From NCBI GenBank assembly GCA_024637045.1, contig JAGXFX010000009.1, forward strand, positions 124,001 through 188,000: a stretch of 64,000 bases of DNA. Direction: 5' to 3'. The notes under the pieces are model-generated. The model was not told the origin of the DNA and made no database searches. It worked only from the letters and a program-made list of their open reading frames with translations. Each line of letters begins with the position of its first letter. Within the stretch, counting starts at the first letter, position 1. The DNA comes from Soehngenia sp. (GTDB taxonomy: Bacteria > Bacillota > Clostridia > Tissierellales > Tissierellaceae). Shown in pieces: positions 7,876 to 16,748 of this stretch. A program made the translations under genes and the position numbers.

Positions 7876-9633
7876 ATGGGGTTTGATTTAAATAAAATTC
7901 AGATTATAGTTCAGGAATATGCAAATGTAATTTCCCAAGTTTCCGGTGTGGACGTCGAAGTAGTCGATAGTTCTCTTTTTCGTATTGCAGGAACTGGAAT
8001 TTATGCTAGTGGTGTGAATATTGACATGTCAGACGAGGGGCATGTATACAAGCATATTATTAAGACTGGAGAAACCCAAATAATATATAGTCCGGGACAG
8101 GACTCTCTATGCAGAGGTTGTCCTAATAGGAGTGATTGCAAGGAAACAATTGAAGTTTCAATGCCAATTAAATCAAACGAAGAAATTATAGGGATAATTG
8201 GATTAGTAGGAAGTACATTGGAGCAGAAAAAACTTATTTTAAAAAATGAGAGGCTATATCTTGAATTTATTAAGCAGATTGCCTACTTTATTGCTGCAAA
8301 AGTGACGGAGACAGAAGAAAGGGAAATAAGCCACACAACAATTAATACTCTTGATAGTGTTATTAATTTCATGGACCAGGGCGTTCTATTGATTAGTAAG
8401 GACAATGTAATCAATTCTGGGAATGAGAGTGCAAGGAAATATTTGGGGATTTCTGACATCGAAGGGAAGAGAATTAAGATTACAAGCACAGGCGATTCAA
8501 TAAATAACACTTCGGAGTACAAGCTAACTGTTGAAAACAAGGATATATTTGCCATTGGAGTTATATATCCTCTTGAAATTAAGAATGACCAATATAATAA
8601 TATTTTTATATTTAAGAACATGAAGCAGTTTCAAGCGGATTTGTATGATGTAACATCAACACTAAAGACACTTGAAACAAAAAATATAATTGGTAGAAGC
8701 AATGCTACAATTGAGCTTAAAAAGAATATTAGAAAAGTCGCTATTTCAAAATCTACAGTATTGATTACAGGTGAAAGTGGAACTGGTAAAGAAATGGTAG
8801 CAACAGCAATATGGTGTGAAAGTGAGAGAAGAAACCAAAAATTTGTTGCAGTAAACTGTGCTGCTATACCGGAATCATTATTGGAGAGTGAATTATTTGG
8901 GTATGTCAAAGGTGCATTTAGTGGTGCTGATCCAAAAGGAAGGATAGGTAAGTTTGAGCTTGCAAATCAGGGAATAATCTTTCTTGATGAGATAGGAGAT
9001 TTGCCAATTTATTTACAGGGGAAACTATTGAGAGTATTGCAGGAAAAGACAGTAACCAGAATTGGATCAAATCAGGTTATACCTTTGGATGTAAGGGTAA
9101 TTGCAGCAACCAATAGGGATTTAAAAGAGATGATGTTCCAGAAAAAATTCAGGGAGGATTTATACTATAGACTGAATGTTATCCCAATAAATATCCAACC
9201 ACTAAGAGAAAGGCCACAGGACATTAAAGAATTGGTAAAGTTCTTTATAGAGAAATACGTGCTCTTACTGGAAAAGTCATATAGATACATTCCAAGTAGT
9301 ACAATGAATTTACTTGAGAAGCATTACTGGAAGGGGAATGTTCGTGAGTTGGAGAATACCATCGAGTTTATGGTAAATATGATGGAGGCTGATGGAATAC
9401 TTGACAATAAGACGTTGCCTATTGATTTCTTTGAGGATGTTACTGAAAAAGATAACGAGAATAGCAATTACCATAATAATGATGTGATTTCTCTGAAAAA
9501 GCTTGAAAAAAAAGAGGTTGAGAAAGCATCAAGGATATTTGGAAATAGCACAGAAGGGAAAAAGAAAGCAGCGGATAGCTTAGGTATAAGCCTGGCTACT
9601 TATTATCGTAAACTTAGTGCGTATATAAATTAA
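7876..9633 (+). CDS. Sigma-54-dependent transcriptional activator (enhancer-binding protein)
   Basis: 585 residues. The N-terminal sensory region (1-150) contains a CRGCPNRSDC cysteine cluster (Cys79, 82, 88) that could bind metal or respond to redox. A PAS-like segment follows (about 155-255), then the AAA+ domain: Walker A GESGTGKE near 299, the sigma-54 contact loop GAFSGA near 345, Walker B IIFLDEIGD near 370, and the RLNVIPINIQPLRERPQDI sensor region. A Fis-type helix-turn-helix ends the protein (KKAADSLGISLATYYRKL). The contact loop reads GAFSGA where most members have GAFTGA. A palindrome and a sigma-54 promoter directly downstream suggest it drives the following amino-acid catabolic operon. 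Confidence 0.88.
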   Translation: MGFDLNKIQIIVQEYANVISQVSGVDVEVVDSSLFRIAGTGIYASGVNIDMSDEGHVYKHIIKTGETQIIYSPGQDSLCRGCPNRSDCKETIEVSMPIKSNEEIIGIIGLVGSTLEQKKLILKNERLYLEFIKQIAYFIAAKVTETEEREISHTTINTLDSVINFMDQGVLLISKDNVINSGNESARKYLGISDIEGKRIKITSTGDSINNTSEYKLTVENKDIFAIGVIYPLEIKNDQYNNIFIFKNMKQFQADLYDVTSTLKTLETKNIIGRSNATIELKKNIRKVAISKSTVLITGESGTGKEMVATAIWCESERRNQKFVAVNCAAIPESLLESELFGYVKGAFSGADPKGRIGKFELANQGIIFLDEIGDLPIYLQGKLLRVLQEKTVTRIGSNQVIPLDVRVIAATNRDLKEMMFQKKFREDLYYRLNVIPINIQPLRERPQDIKELVKFFIEKYVLLLEKSYRYIPSSTMNLLEKHYWKGNVRELENTIEFMVNMMEADGILDNKTLPIDFFEDVTEKDNENSNYHNNDVISLKKLEKKEVEKASRIFGNSTEGKKKAADSLGISLATYYRKLSAYIN

Positions 9634-9636
9634 TAA

Positions 9637-9672
9637 TTCTCAATATGAGAAATCAATTTTAAAATTGAGAAC
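9637..9672 (+). promoter_or_regulatory. Candidate activator-binding site upstream of the sigma-54 promoter
   Basis: A perfect inverted repeat TTCTCA-N3-TGAGAA lies at 9637-9651. A second TTGAGAA half-site follows behind AATTTTAAAATT. It sits about 190 bases before the -12 element, the usual enhancer distance for sigma-54 activators. Binding by the upstream regulator is inferred from position only. Confidence 0.45.
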
Positions 9673-9702
9673 CATTAATATGGAAAATAAAGAAGATAAG
9701 TA

Positions 9703-9739
9703 TGCGTTTGTAAACTAATAATTTATAAACGTATTTTTT
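9703..9739 (+). terminator. Intrinsic terminator of the activator gene
   Basis: TGCGTTTGTAAA pairs with TTTATAAACGTA and is followed by a T-run (TTTTTT). Confidence 0.65.
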
Positions 9740-9822
9740 ATTGGGAAAAGGATTGTTGATATTGAGATGTTTTAGGTTGATTATAGGAAAATGTTCTACG
9801 AATGTAGGAGGTTAATCCATAG

Positions 9823-9840
9823 TTGGCACACTTATTGCAA
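9823..9840 (+). promoter_or_regulatory. Sigma-54 (-24/-12) promoter
   Basis: TTGGCACACTTATTGCAA carries the invariant GG (9825-9826) and GC (9837-9838) at the correct spacing and matches the TGGCACG-N4-TTGC consensus almost perfectly. It points at the operon that begins at 10268. Confidence 0.88.
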
Positions 9841-9909
9841 TTATTAATAAATGTATCAAGGAACGATTAAGCTTTATCAGAGTTAAAAAAATTGTTTAGG
9901 AGGTGAGTG

Positions 9910-10185
9910 ATGAAAGAAGGATTTACGATAGCTTAGTTAATAAGAGGATCTGGAGAGAAGTTTTTATTGGTTATACTTGACACTACGGTCTCGACGGAAG
10001 TTATGGATTTTAATACAAGTTTTTCGATGTATGCAGAGACACCATTTAGAGGAAGGAAAGGTCTAGCAACAAAATTATAACTTAGGTGAATAATGGTAAG
10101 GGTGAGTGAGCTTAATGCTTTAAAATATTGGGAGATAGTTTTGGAATTGAATGAAAATTCTATGGTGCTTTTCTTTAGCACCTAA
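9910..10185 (+). pseudogene. Decayed small gene(s) or leader with in-frame TAG
   Basis: Behind a very strong ribosome site (AGGAGGTGAGTG) a frame opens MKEGFTIA, meets TAG at codon 9 (9934-9936), then stays open for 47 more codons to TAA at 10078. The same frame reopens at ATG 10093 (AGGTGA upstream) for 30 residues ending in TAA 10183. I do not recognise the product. The position directly after the sigma-54 promoter and the shared frame suggest a former first gene of the operon now broken by stops. A short translated leader peptide or stop-codon readthrough are alternatives. The rest of the 9840-10267 gap shows nothing else. Confidence 0.4.
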
Positions 10186-10267
10186 GGTGACTAAGCTAAG
10201 CAGAGTTATAAAGATATTGAATGGAATTCTAAAGTTATGATAAGAAAGAATATTAAGAGGTGAAAAA

Positions 10268-11452
10268 ATGCTCAATAAAGAAAGAGAAGAAAAAGTAATA
10301 GATTTATGCCAAAGATTGGTTAAAGCCCCTAGCTATTCAGGACAGGAAGAAAAAGTATTAAAAGAGTTACAAAAAACTTTTAATGAAATGGGATTTGATG
10401 ATGTTTTTATTGATAAATATGGCAACATAATCGGCCATATTAAAGGGAAAAAGAAAGGCAAGAAGTTGCTCTTTGATGGACATATGGATACAGTTCCAGT
10501 TACTAATCCTGACCAATGGAATTATCCACCTTTTGGAGCTGAGATACACGATGGTAAAATTTATGGAAGAGGCACTACGGATATGAAGGGTGCTGTTGCT
10601 GCAATGGTATGTGCAGCATCATATTTTGCCAAAGATACAAATAAAGAATTTGCTGGAGATGTGTATGTAGCAGCAGTAGTCCATGAGGAGTGCTTTGAGG
10701 GTGTTGCAGCACGTGCCATTAGTGAAAGAATAAAGCCTGATTATGTAGTTATAGGTGAAGCATCTCAGCTGAATATTAAGATAGGGCAAAGAGGTAGAGG
10801 AGAAATAATGATTGAAACCTTTGGAATCCCATGTCACTCTGCTAATCCACAAGAAGGAGTTAATGCTGTTTACAAAATGGCTGAAGTCATAAGTGAAATA
10901 AGAAATCTAAAGCCTACAAATCACGAAATATTGGGAGATGGGATACTTGAGTTAGTAGATGTAAAGTCTAGCCCGTATCCTGGAGCATCTGTTGTTCCTG
11001 AGTACTGCAAGGCAACGTATGATAGAAGACTATTGGTTGGTGAAACTAAGGAAAGTGTTCTTGCTCCAATCAACGAGCTTCTAGAAAAAATGATGGCTAA
11101 AGATCCTGAGCTAAAAGTTAAGGCATCTTATTCCGTTGGCAAAGAGATGTGTCTTACAGGGAATGAGATTGAAGGTGAGAGATTTTTCCCAGGATGGTTG
11201 TATGATGAATCAGAAGATTTTGTTCAGGCTGTTTATGCAGAATTAATGAAAATGGGATTTACCCCTTCGATAACACAATACCATTTCTGTACAAATGGCA
11301 GTCATTATGCCGGGGAAGCCAATATCAAAACAATAGGGATGGGGCCTTCTAAAGAAAATCTTGCCCATACGGTCAATGAATATATCGAAATCGAGCAACT
11401 GTCCTCAGTTACACAATGTTATTACGGAATCATGAAAGCGCTTCTAAAATAA
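10268..11452 (+). CDS. YgeY-family selenium-metabolism-linked M20 hydrolase
   Basis: A 394-residue zinc-dependent M20 peptidase/deacylase. Metal-binding and catalytic motifs are DGHMDTVPV (about 73), GRGTTDMKGA (about 100) and VVHEECFEG (about 140). The C-terminal FCTNGSHYAGEA and GPSKENLAHTVNEYIEIEQL are characteristic of the YgeY subgroup, whose genes often sit with selenium-dependent hydroxylases, ygeX and hydantoinase genes. Exact substrate is not known; an N-acyl or N-carbamoyl amino acid is plausible. First intact gene of the sigma-54 operon; ATG behind AAGAGGTG. Confidence 0.82.
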   Translation: MLNKEREEKVIDLCQRLVKAPSYSGQEEKVLKELQKTFNEMGFDDVFIDKYGNIIGHIKGKKKGKKLLFDGHMDTVPVTNPDQWNYPPFGAEIHDGKIYGRGTTDMKGAVAAMVCAASYFAKDTNKEFAGDVYVAAVVHEECFEGVAARAISERIKPDYVVIGEASQLNIKIGQRGRGEIMIETFGIPCHSANPQEGVNAVYKMAEVISEIRNLKPTNHEILGDGILELVDVKSSPYPGASVVPEYCKATYDRRLLVGETKESVLAPINELLEKMMAKDPELKVKASYSVGKEMCLTGNEIEGERFFPGWLYDESEDFVQAVYAELMKMGFTPSITQYHFCTNGSHYAGEANIKTIGMGPSKENLAHTVNEYIEIEQLSSVTQCYYGIMKALLK

Positions 11453-11534
11453 TTAATGGAATATGGAGGAGTCAAGTTCAAATTAATATATCAGCTTTCA
11501 TGCCAATACCAAACTAAATATTAAGGAGATTTAT

Positions 11535-13010
11535 ATGAAAAAAGAATTTAATCAAATTGATTTAACCTTGAATGAAAAAAAATTATTGAATGCTTTAGTA
11601 CAAGCAAAAAAACAAAACTTCATGATTCCAACTTTTGCTCAAATGAAAAATCCTGATTTAATTCCAGATGAAATCAAAGAAAAACTAAAAGATGTGGACC
11701 TGTGGGATCTAGATCCAGTCAATCTTTTCAGAATCAGCTGGCATAATGAGCCTAAGGAATCTGGTGGTGGGTTTTCAGGTGTGAATTATCTTGAAGTTCC
11801 AAGTGAAATTTCTGGAGTAAAAGCAAAAATAATTGCCATTAGTGGCAAGTGGTTCCCTACAGGGTCCCATAAAGTGGGTGCAGCATTTGCTTGTCTTGTA
11901 CCTCGTCTTGTGACAGGACAATTTGATCCGACTTCTACAAAAGCAGTATGGCCTTCTACGGGAAACTACTGTCGTGGTGGTGCGTATGATTCTGCATTGT
12001 TATCTTGCGAGTCCATTGCAATTTTACCTGAAGGTATGAGTAAAGAACGTTTTGAATGGCTTGAAAGTGTAGCTGGTGAAACTATAAAAACAGCGGGAAC
12101 TGAAAGTAATGTCAAAGAAATATTTGATAAATGTTGGGAACTGAGAAATTCAGGCGAAGATCTCATGATTTTTAACCAGTTTGATGAATTTGGAAATTAT
12201 CTCTGGCATCATGAGATAACTGGTGCTGCAATTGAAAGTGTTTTAAATGAAGTAGAGGGTAAGTATCATGGTCTTGTAAGTTGCACAGGTTCAGGTGGAA
12301 CAATAGCTGCGGGTGACTACCTTAAAAAGGTTTATCCGACAAGTAAGATTGCAGCATCTGAAGCACTGCAGTGTCCTACAATTTTCAACAATGGCTTTGG
12401 GGACCATAGGATTGAAGGAATTGGCGATAAGCATATTCCTTGGATTCATAATGTTAAGAACACGGATATTGCCATTGCAATTGATGATGAGGCTTCAATG
12501 AATTGGATCAGAATGTTCAATGAACCTAATGGTATTGAATTTCTTAAAGAAAAAGGAGTTGATGACGAGACCATAGATAAATTGTCCTGGGTAGGAATAT
12601 CAGGTGCAGCCAACATAATAGGTGCTATTAAATACGCCAAATATTTTGAGCTTACAGAAAACGATGTCATAGTTACAGTTCTGACTGATTCCATGGAAAT
12701 GTACAAAAGTCGACTGGATGAACTTAACGAGGAGCATGGTGATTTTACAGTTTACAATGCTCATGAAGTCTTTGCTAGATATTTTAATGGGATTGATATT
12801 AGCTATTTCAAGGAGCTTGGCTATTATGAGAGAAAAGCAATACACAATCTAAAATATTACACATGGGTAGAGCAGCAAGGAAAGACCTACGATGAAATTA
12901 TGGCACAGTGGTACGATGAAGACTATTGGACATCAATTCCCCAAAAAGCAAAGGAACTGGACGATCTTATAGTATCCTTTAACGAAAAAGTAAAAGCACT
13001 AGAAATATAA
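11535..13010 (+). CDS. Fold-type II PLP-dependent lyase (tryptophan-synthase-beta superfamily)
   Basis: A 491-residue enzyme of the cysteine synthase/threonine dehydratase/diaminopropionate lyase superfamily. The PLP lysine lies in GSHKVGAAF (about 113). The phosphate-binding glycines are CTGSGGTIAAGD (about 250), and a substrate-loop PSTGNYCRGGA is at about 137. It is longer than usual because of an extra ~100-residue C-terminus rich in aromatic residues. Likely chemistry is beta-elimination or replacement on an amino acid; the substrate cannot be named. Operon position between a hydrolase and a threonine-synthase-like protein points to step-wise breakdown of an amino-acid derivative. Confidence 0.68.
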   Translation: MKKEFNQIDLTLNEKKLLNALVQAKKQNFMIPTFAQMKNPDLIPDEIKEKLKDVDLWDLDPVNLFRISWHNEPKESGGGFSGVNYLEVPSEISGVKAKIIAISGKWFPTGSHKVGAAFACLVPRLVTGQFDPTSTKAVWPSTGNYCRGGAYDSALLSCESIAILPEGMSKERFEWLESVAGETIKTAGTESNVKEIFDKCWELRNSGEDLMIFNQFDEFGNYLWHHEITGAAIESVLNEVEGKYHGLVSCTGSGGTIAAGDYLKKVYPTSKIAASEALQCPTIFNNGFGDHRIEGIGDKHIPWIHNVKNTDIAIAIDDEASMNWIRMFNEPNGIEFLKEKGVDDETIDKLSWVGISGAANIIGAIKYAKYFELTENDVIVTVLTDSMEMYKSRLDELNEEHGDFTVYNAHEVFARYFNGIDISYFKELGYYERKAIHNLKYYTWVEQQGKTYDEIMAQWYDEDYWTSIPQKAKELDDLIVSFNEKVKALEI

Positions 13011-13034
13011 CCTTAAATTTAATGGGAGGTTGAA

Positions 13035-14231
13035 ATGAGTTACTTTTTAAGATGCATCAGTTGTGGTGAAGAATACGAACCCACTGAAACAAGATATACT
13101 TGTGACCATTGTGGAGATTTATATGGAACACTTGAAGTTATCTACGATTACAAAAAAATAAAATTGGAAAAGAATTTTGAACCCAAAGGAAGTATATTTC
13201 AATTCAAGGAACTTATTCCAGCGACATCACACACCGCAATCGACCATTCAATCGGTGGGACGCCTCTCTATAAGTTTAAAGGTCTGCTTGGATTTGAAGA
13301 ATTGATGATTAAATTTGATGGTATTAGCTTCTCAAGCTCATATAAGGATCGTGCTAGTATCATCGCAGTCAATAAAGCCATTGAATTAGGATTTGATACA
13401 ATTTATTGTGCGTCTACTGGCAACGCAGCTTCTTCTCTTGCTCTTACTGCTGCTGGAACATCACTTAGAACTGTTATTTTTGTTCCTAGTACGATTCCAA
13501 AGGGGAAACTTGCACAATTACTGGTTGCAGGTGCAGAAGTTATCCCTATAAACTCAACTTATGATGAAGTTTTTGATCTTTCATTGAAAATTGGAAGAGA
13601 GAAAGGGTGGTATTGTAGACATTCTGCAATCAATCCGTATTTGCTCGAAGGTAAAAAAACCGGTGCCTATGAGATTTTAATTCAAAATGATTATAAAGTT
13701 CCAGATTATTGTTTTGTTGGTGTTGGAGATGGAACAGTCATCAGTGGCATATGCAAAGGGTTTAAAGAATTTTATGAGTTGGGACTGGTGGATCGTATTC
13801 CAAAGGTTATTGGTGTTCAATCAGAAAAGGCAGCGACAGTCAAACATGTATTTGACAACGGGAAACCATATACACCTATAATCGAGACAGTAAACTCAGT
13901 TGCGGATAGCATTTCTGTCGGAAATCCAAGAGATGTTATAAAAGCTTGCAAGTATGTTGAATCAACTGGCGGATATTTCATTACAGTACGAGATGAGGAA
14001 ATTATTCATAGTGTAAAAGAAATGGCAAGACTTACGGGTATATTTTCAGAGCCAGCTGGCGCAACGCCCTATGCGGGTGTAAATAAAATGGTTGAGGCTG
14101 GTCAATTGAAGGAAACCGATTCAGTCTGTATTGTTGTCACAGGGAATGGACTTAAAGATACAGATGCAGTCAGATCATCGACTGAAGTAAAAACGTATGA
14201 TATAGATGAAGTAAAAGCATTGTTTTTATAG
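13035..14231 (+). CDS. Threonine-synthase-like PLP enzyme with N-terminal zinc ribbon
   Basis: 398 residues. The N-terminus has two Cys pairs (CISCGEEY, CDHCGDL, residues 8-27) as in the ThrC branch with a zinc ribbon. The PLP lysine is in SSSYKDRAS (about 103), with the cofactor-phosphate loop at GVGDGTVISG (about 233) and the substrate loop CASTGNAASS (about 127). Classic threonine synthase turns O-phosphohomoserine into threonine. In this catabolic operon, next to another PLP lyase and an amino-acid importer, a degradative beta- or gamma-elimination role is equally possible. It starts at ATG behind GGGAGG, 25 bases after the previous stop. Confidence 0.75.
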   Translation: MSYFLRCISCGEEYEPTETRYTCDHCGDLYGTLEVIYDYKKIKLEKNFEPKGSIFQFKELIPATSHTAIDHSIGGTPLYKFKGLLGFEELMIKFDGISFSSSYKDRASIIAVNKAIELGFDTIYCASTGNAASSLALTAAGTSLRTVIFVPSTIPKGKLAQLLVAGAEVIPINSTYDEVFDLSLKIGREKGWYCRHSAINPYLLEGKKTGAYEILIQNDYKVPDYCFVGVGDGTVISGICKGFKEFYELGLVDRIPKVIGVQSEKAATVKHVFDNGKPYTPIIETVNSVADSISVGNPRDVIKACKYVESTGGYFITVRDEEIIHSVKEMARLTGIFSEPAGATPYAGVNKMVEAGQLKETDSVCIVVTGNGLKDTDAVRSSTEVKTYDIDEVKALFL

Positions 14232-14365
14232 GTTGTTGTTTATAGGCTAAAAAAATATCATTGCGAAAAGCCCTCACGTACAGCTCTTTATAAAAGAGGG
14301 TGCAATAACAGTGAATTCAATTATATTGCTTTACCCAATTCAACTAAACTAGAGGAGGATGAAAA

Positions 14366-15748
14366 ATGTTTGCAAATTTTTTTGATGCATTAAATTGGAT
14401 TGCAGGTCAATTATGGGGTTTGCCTATGATGATTCTATTATTAGGTACGGGTACATATTTTACAGTTTCTACAAAATTTTTCCAATTTAGAAAAATTGGA
14501 TACATTTTAAAAAATACGTTTGGGAAGATATTTGAAAAAGAAAAAGAAGGTGTTGTTGGTGTAATGACACCATTTCAAGCGGTTAGTACAGCACTTGCAG
14601 GTACTGTAGGAACAGGAAATATCGCAGGTGTTGCAGCTGCGATTTCTGTAGGTGGCCCTGGAGCTGTATTTTGGATGTGGATAGTTGCATTAGTTGGAAT
14701 GATTACAAAAATGGTAGAAGTAAGTTTAGCAGTTCATTTCCGAGAAGTTAATGAAGACGGGTCTACTTATGGTGGGCCAATGTATTATATTGAAAAAGGT
14801 TTGGGGAAAAAGTGGAAGTGGCTTTCAAATATTTTTGCATTTACAGTAGTTATTGCGGGTTTAACGACTGCTGCATTACTACAACCTCATACTGTAGGGG
14901 AAGCGCTTAATACAACTTTTAACATTCCGCCAATAGCAACAGCAATTGCGCTTTCAATTTTAACAGGGATAGTAATCATTGGTGGTTTTAAAAGAATAGG
15001 GAAAATATCAGAAAAATTAGTTCCGTTTATGGCATTGCTTTATGCAATTACTGGTTTAACAATTATTTTTCTTAATATTACTGAAATACCTGCAGCATTT
15101 GGTACAATTTTTAAATACGCATTTAGCCCAGCGCCTATTCAAGGTGGATTTTTAGGGGCGACAATTGCAATAACGATTCAAAAAGGTATGTCAAGAGGAA
15201 TGTTCTCAAATGAAGCTGGTATGGGTAGCGCTCCTATGGTGCATGCAACAGCAAAAACTGATAGTGCAATTAGACAAGGCTTATGGGGAAGTTTTGAAGT
15301 TTTTGTTGACACAATAATTATTTGTACGATCACAGCTTTAGTAATTATAGTAACTGGTTCATGGACTAGTGGATTAAGTGGAATAGAGTTAACAATCAAT
15401 GCATTTAATAGCTCAATATTTGGTTCATATGGTGGGTTGCTAGTAACTTTTGCTTCAATATTATTTGCTTATTCCACAATGATAGGCTGGTATGTAAACT
15501 ATGAAACTGGATGTGCTTATGTATTTGGTGGAAAATCAGTTAAATATATGAAATGGCTATACTTAGTTCCAGGTATAATTTTTGCAGGTCAAAAAGTAAA
15601 TTCCATTTGGCTATTTGCGGACTTATCAAGTGGTTTAATGGGGATACCAAACTTAATTGCACTTGTAATGTTAAGTGGCGTTTTTATGAAATTGTTTAAA
15701 GAGTTTATGGAGAATGAAGAAAAAATGGAAAACAGAAAAAATGGTTAG
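14366..15748 (+). CDS. Sodium:alanine/glycine symporter (AGCS family)
   Basis: A 460-residue membrane protein with about ten helices and the AGCS signatures GTVGTGNIAGVAAAI (about 74-88) and FSNEAGMGSAPM (about 279-290). It would import a small amino acid with Na+. Codon choice is noticeably more AT-rich (many TTA, GCA, ACA, AAT codons) than in genes from 16 kb on, in keeping with a transferred block. It is the last intact gene of the sigma-54 operon and probably feeds the upstream enzymes. ATG follows AGAGGAGG. Confidence 0.9.
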   Translation: MFANFFDALNWIAGQLWGLPMMILLLGTGTYFTVSTKFFQFRKIGYILKNTFGKIFEKEKEGVVGVMTPFQAVSTALAGTVGTGNIAGVAAAISVGGPGAVFWMWIVALVGMITKMVEVSLAVHFREVNEDGSTYGGPMYYIEKGLGKKWKWLSNIFAFTVVIAGLTTAALLQPHTVGEALNTTFNIPPIATAIALSILTGIVIIGGFKRIGKISEKLVPFMALLYAITGLTIIFLNITEIPAAFGTIFKYAFSPAPIQGGFLGATIAITIQKGMSRGMFSNEAGMGSAPMVHATAKTDSAIRQGLWGSFEVFVDTIIICTITALVIIVTGSWTSGLSGIELTINAFNSSIFGSYGGLLVTFASILFAYSTMIGWYVNYETGCAYVFGGKSVKYMKWLYLVPGIIFAGQKVNSIWLFADLSSGLMGIPNLIALVMLSGVFMKLFKEFMENEEKMENRKNG

Positions 15749-15822
15749 TGTAATTTAGATTCTAAAAAAGCATGCTTTAAAACTATTTAAAATATCAAGA
15801 GGTTATCAAAAAGGGTCAATGC

Positions 15823-16008
15823 GTGAAGACTTTAGAATTGTCAATACAAATGGAAAGAGATGAATATAAGGATATAAAGGAAGGCATGAACCTGGGCAAG
15901 AATTCCAGGATCCTTATAATAAGCACAGAGGGAGATACTGACCCTGACAAATATCGTGAAATAGTGTGGGATGGTACGGAGAGTGAGAAGAATGATAAAA
16001 AAAGATGA
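15823..16008 (+). pseudogene. 3' fragment resembling diaminopropionate ammonia-lyase
   Basis: A 61-codon frame (GTG) without a good ribosome site. Its second half, NSRILIISTEGDTDPDKY followed by REIVWDG, closely resembles the C-terminal end of YgeX/DpaL-type diaminopropionate ammonia-lyases as I know them. The rest of that ~400-residue enzyme is missing, and the frame closes upstream within the symporter's 3' flank. I read it as the remnant left where the sigma-54 block joined older sequence. It overlaps the start of the following small gene by 17 bases. A genuine tiny protein is less likely. Confidence 0.6.
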
Positions 16009-16186
16009 TAAGATATTGGATATAGTATCAGATCACCCCCAGACAGAGTATGTTTTCAAACCGTATGATGAAAAGATTGGCAAGTGTGTAATGTGTCATC
16101 ACCTCTTTGAAACTGTTGAGGAGTTTGTCAAGATGTATAATCTGGATTTAAATGTTCTACTTGAAAAGCTAAATAACGAAGCATAG
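15992..16186 (+). CDS. Small DUF1858-like protein with CxxC
   Basis: 64 residues starting MIKKDDKILDIVSDHPQTEYVF. The pattern 'cycle of lysine, DIV, HP, VF, GKCVMCHHLFETVEEFV, LDLNVLLEKLN' matches the small DUF1858 fold found near hybrid-cluster and other redox proteins, with a CVMC pair at about 33-36 able to bind metal or form a disulfide. The function of these proteins is unknown. It overlaps the end of the lyase fragment, so it was probably coupled to that gene before it was truncated. Confidence 0.6.
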   Translation: MIKKDDKILDIVSDHPQTEYVFKPYDEKIGKCVMCHHLFETVEEFVKMYNLDLNVLLEKLNNEA

Positions 16187-16194
16187 ATGTTATA

Positions 16195-16222
16195 AGGCAG
16201 CTGTTGTCAATACAGCTGCCTC
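16195..16222. terminator. Bidirectional intrinsic terminator
   Basis: AGGCAGCTGT pairs with ACAGCTGCCT around a seven-base loop, between convergent genes and overlapping the stop of the deaminase. Confidence 0.75.
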
Positions 16223-16671
16223 ATTTCATCCTCTTCATATTTTGCAAAGACTTCCAGACATTCTTCTCTGTCCATTTGTATCAATTGAGGTTTCCCTTCA
16301 TGTTCCTGCCTTGGAAGAATGTCACTAAGAACCTGGTCATCAAAACCAATTTTTTCAGCATCCTCCTTGGTAGCACCGTAATATACCGTATCAATCCTTG
16401 CCCAGTGAATTGCGCCGTAACACATTGGACATGGCTCACAAGTGGTATAAAGATCACAGCCTGACAGGTCGAAATCATCCAATACTTTGCTGGCTTCTCT
16501 AATGGCTGCTATTTCACCATGTGCCGAGGGGTCTTTGGTGCCGATGACATTGTTGTGTCCCCTACCGATAATCGCTCCATCCTTTACCACAACAGCTCCA
16601 AAAGGACCACCATGCCTTTTCTCAATCCCTAAAAATGCTTCATTTATTGCAGCTTCCATGTATTTATTCAT
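16207..16671 (-). CDS. Guanine deaminase-like nucleobase deaminase
   Basis: A 154-residue cytidine-deaminase-fold enzyme. The zinc site is SAHGEIAAIREA (His and proton-shuttle Glu) and TTCEPCPMCYGAIHWAR (two Cys ligands). The GGPFGAVVVKDG start, IHWARIDTVYYGA and the GFDDQ motif follow the short bacterial guanine deaminase (GuaD) pattern rather than the tRNA adenosine deaminase TadA. It would turn guanine to xanthine, fitting a purine-degrading lifestyle. The start is set at the Met with AAAGGAG about nine bases upstream; an earlier ATG abuts the ribosome site. Confidence 0.75.
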   Translation of the reverse strand: MNKYMEAAINEAFLGIEKRHGGPFGAVVVKDGAIIGRGHNNVIGTKDPSAHGEIAAIREASKVLDDFDLSGCDLYTTCEPCPMCYGAIHWARIDTVYYGATKEDAEKIGFDDQVLSDILPRQEHEGKPQLIQMDREECLEVFAKYEEDEMRQLY

Positions 16672-16748
16672 GGACCACATCTCCTTTCATCGTCATTGTA
16701 TTTATACCCAGTATTGAACATTAGAAAATGCATGGCATATCGACTGTG

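Noticed and set aside
13035-14231. Naming the PLP gene thrC outright
   Set aside because: It sits in a sigma-54 catabolic operon without hom or thrB; the fold is clear but the reaction is not.
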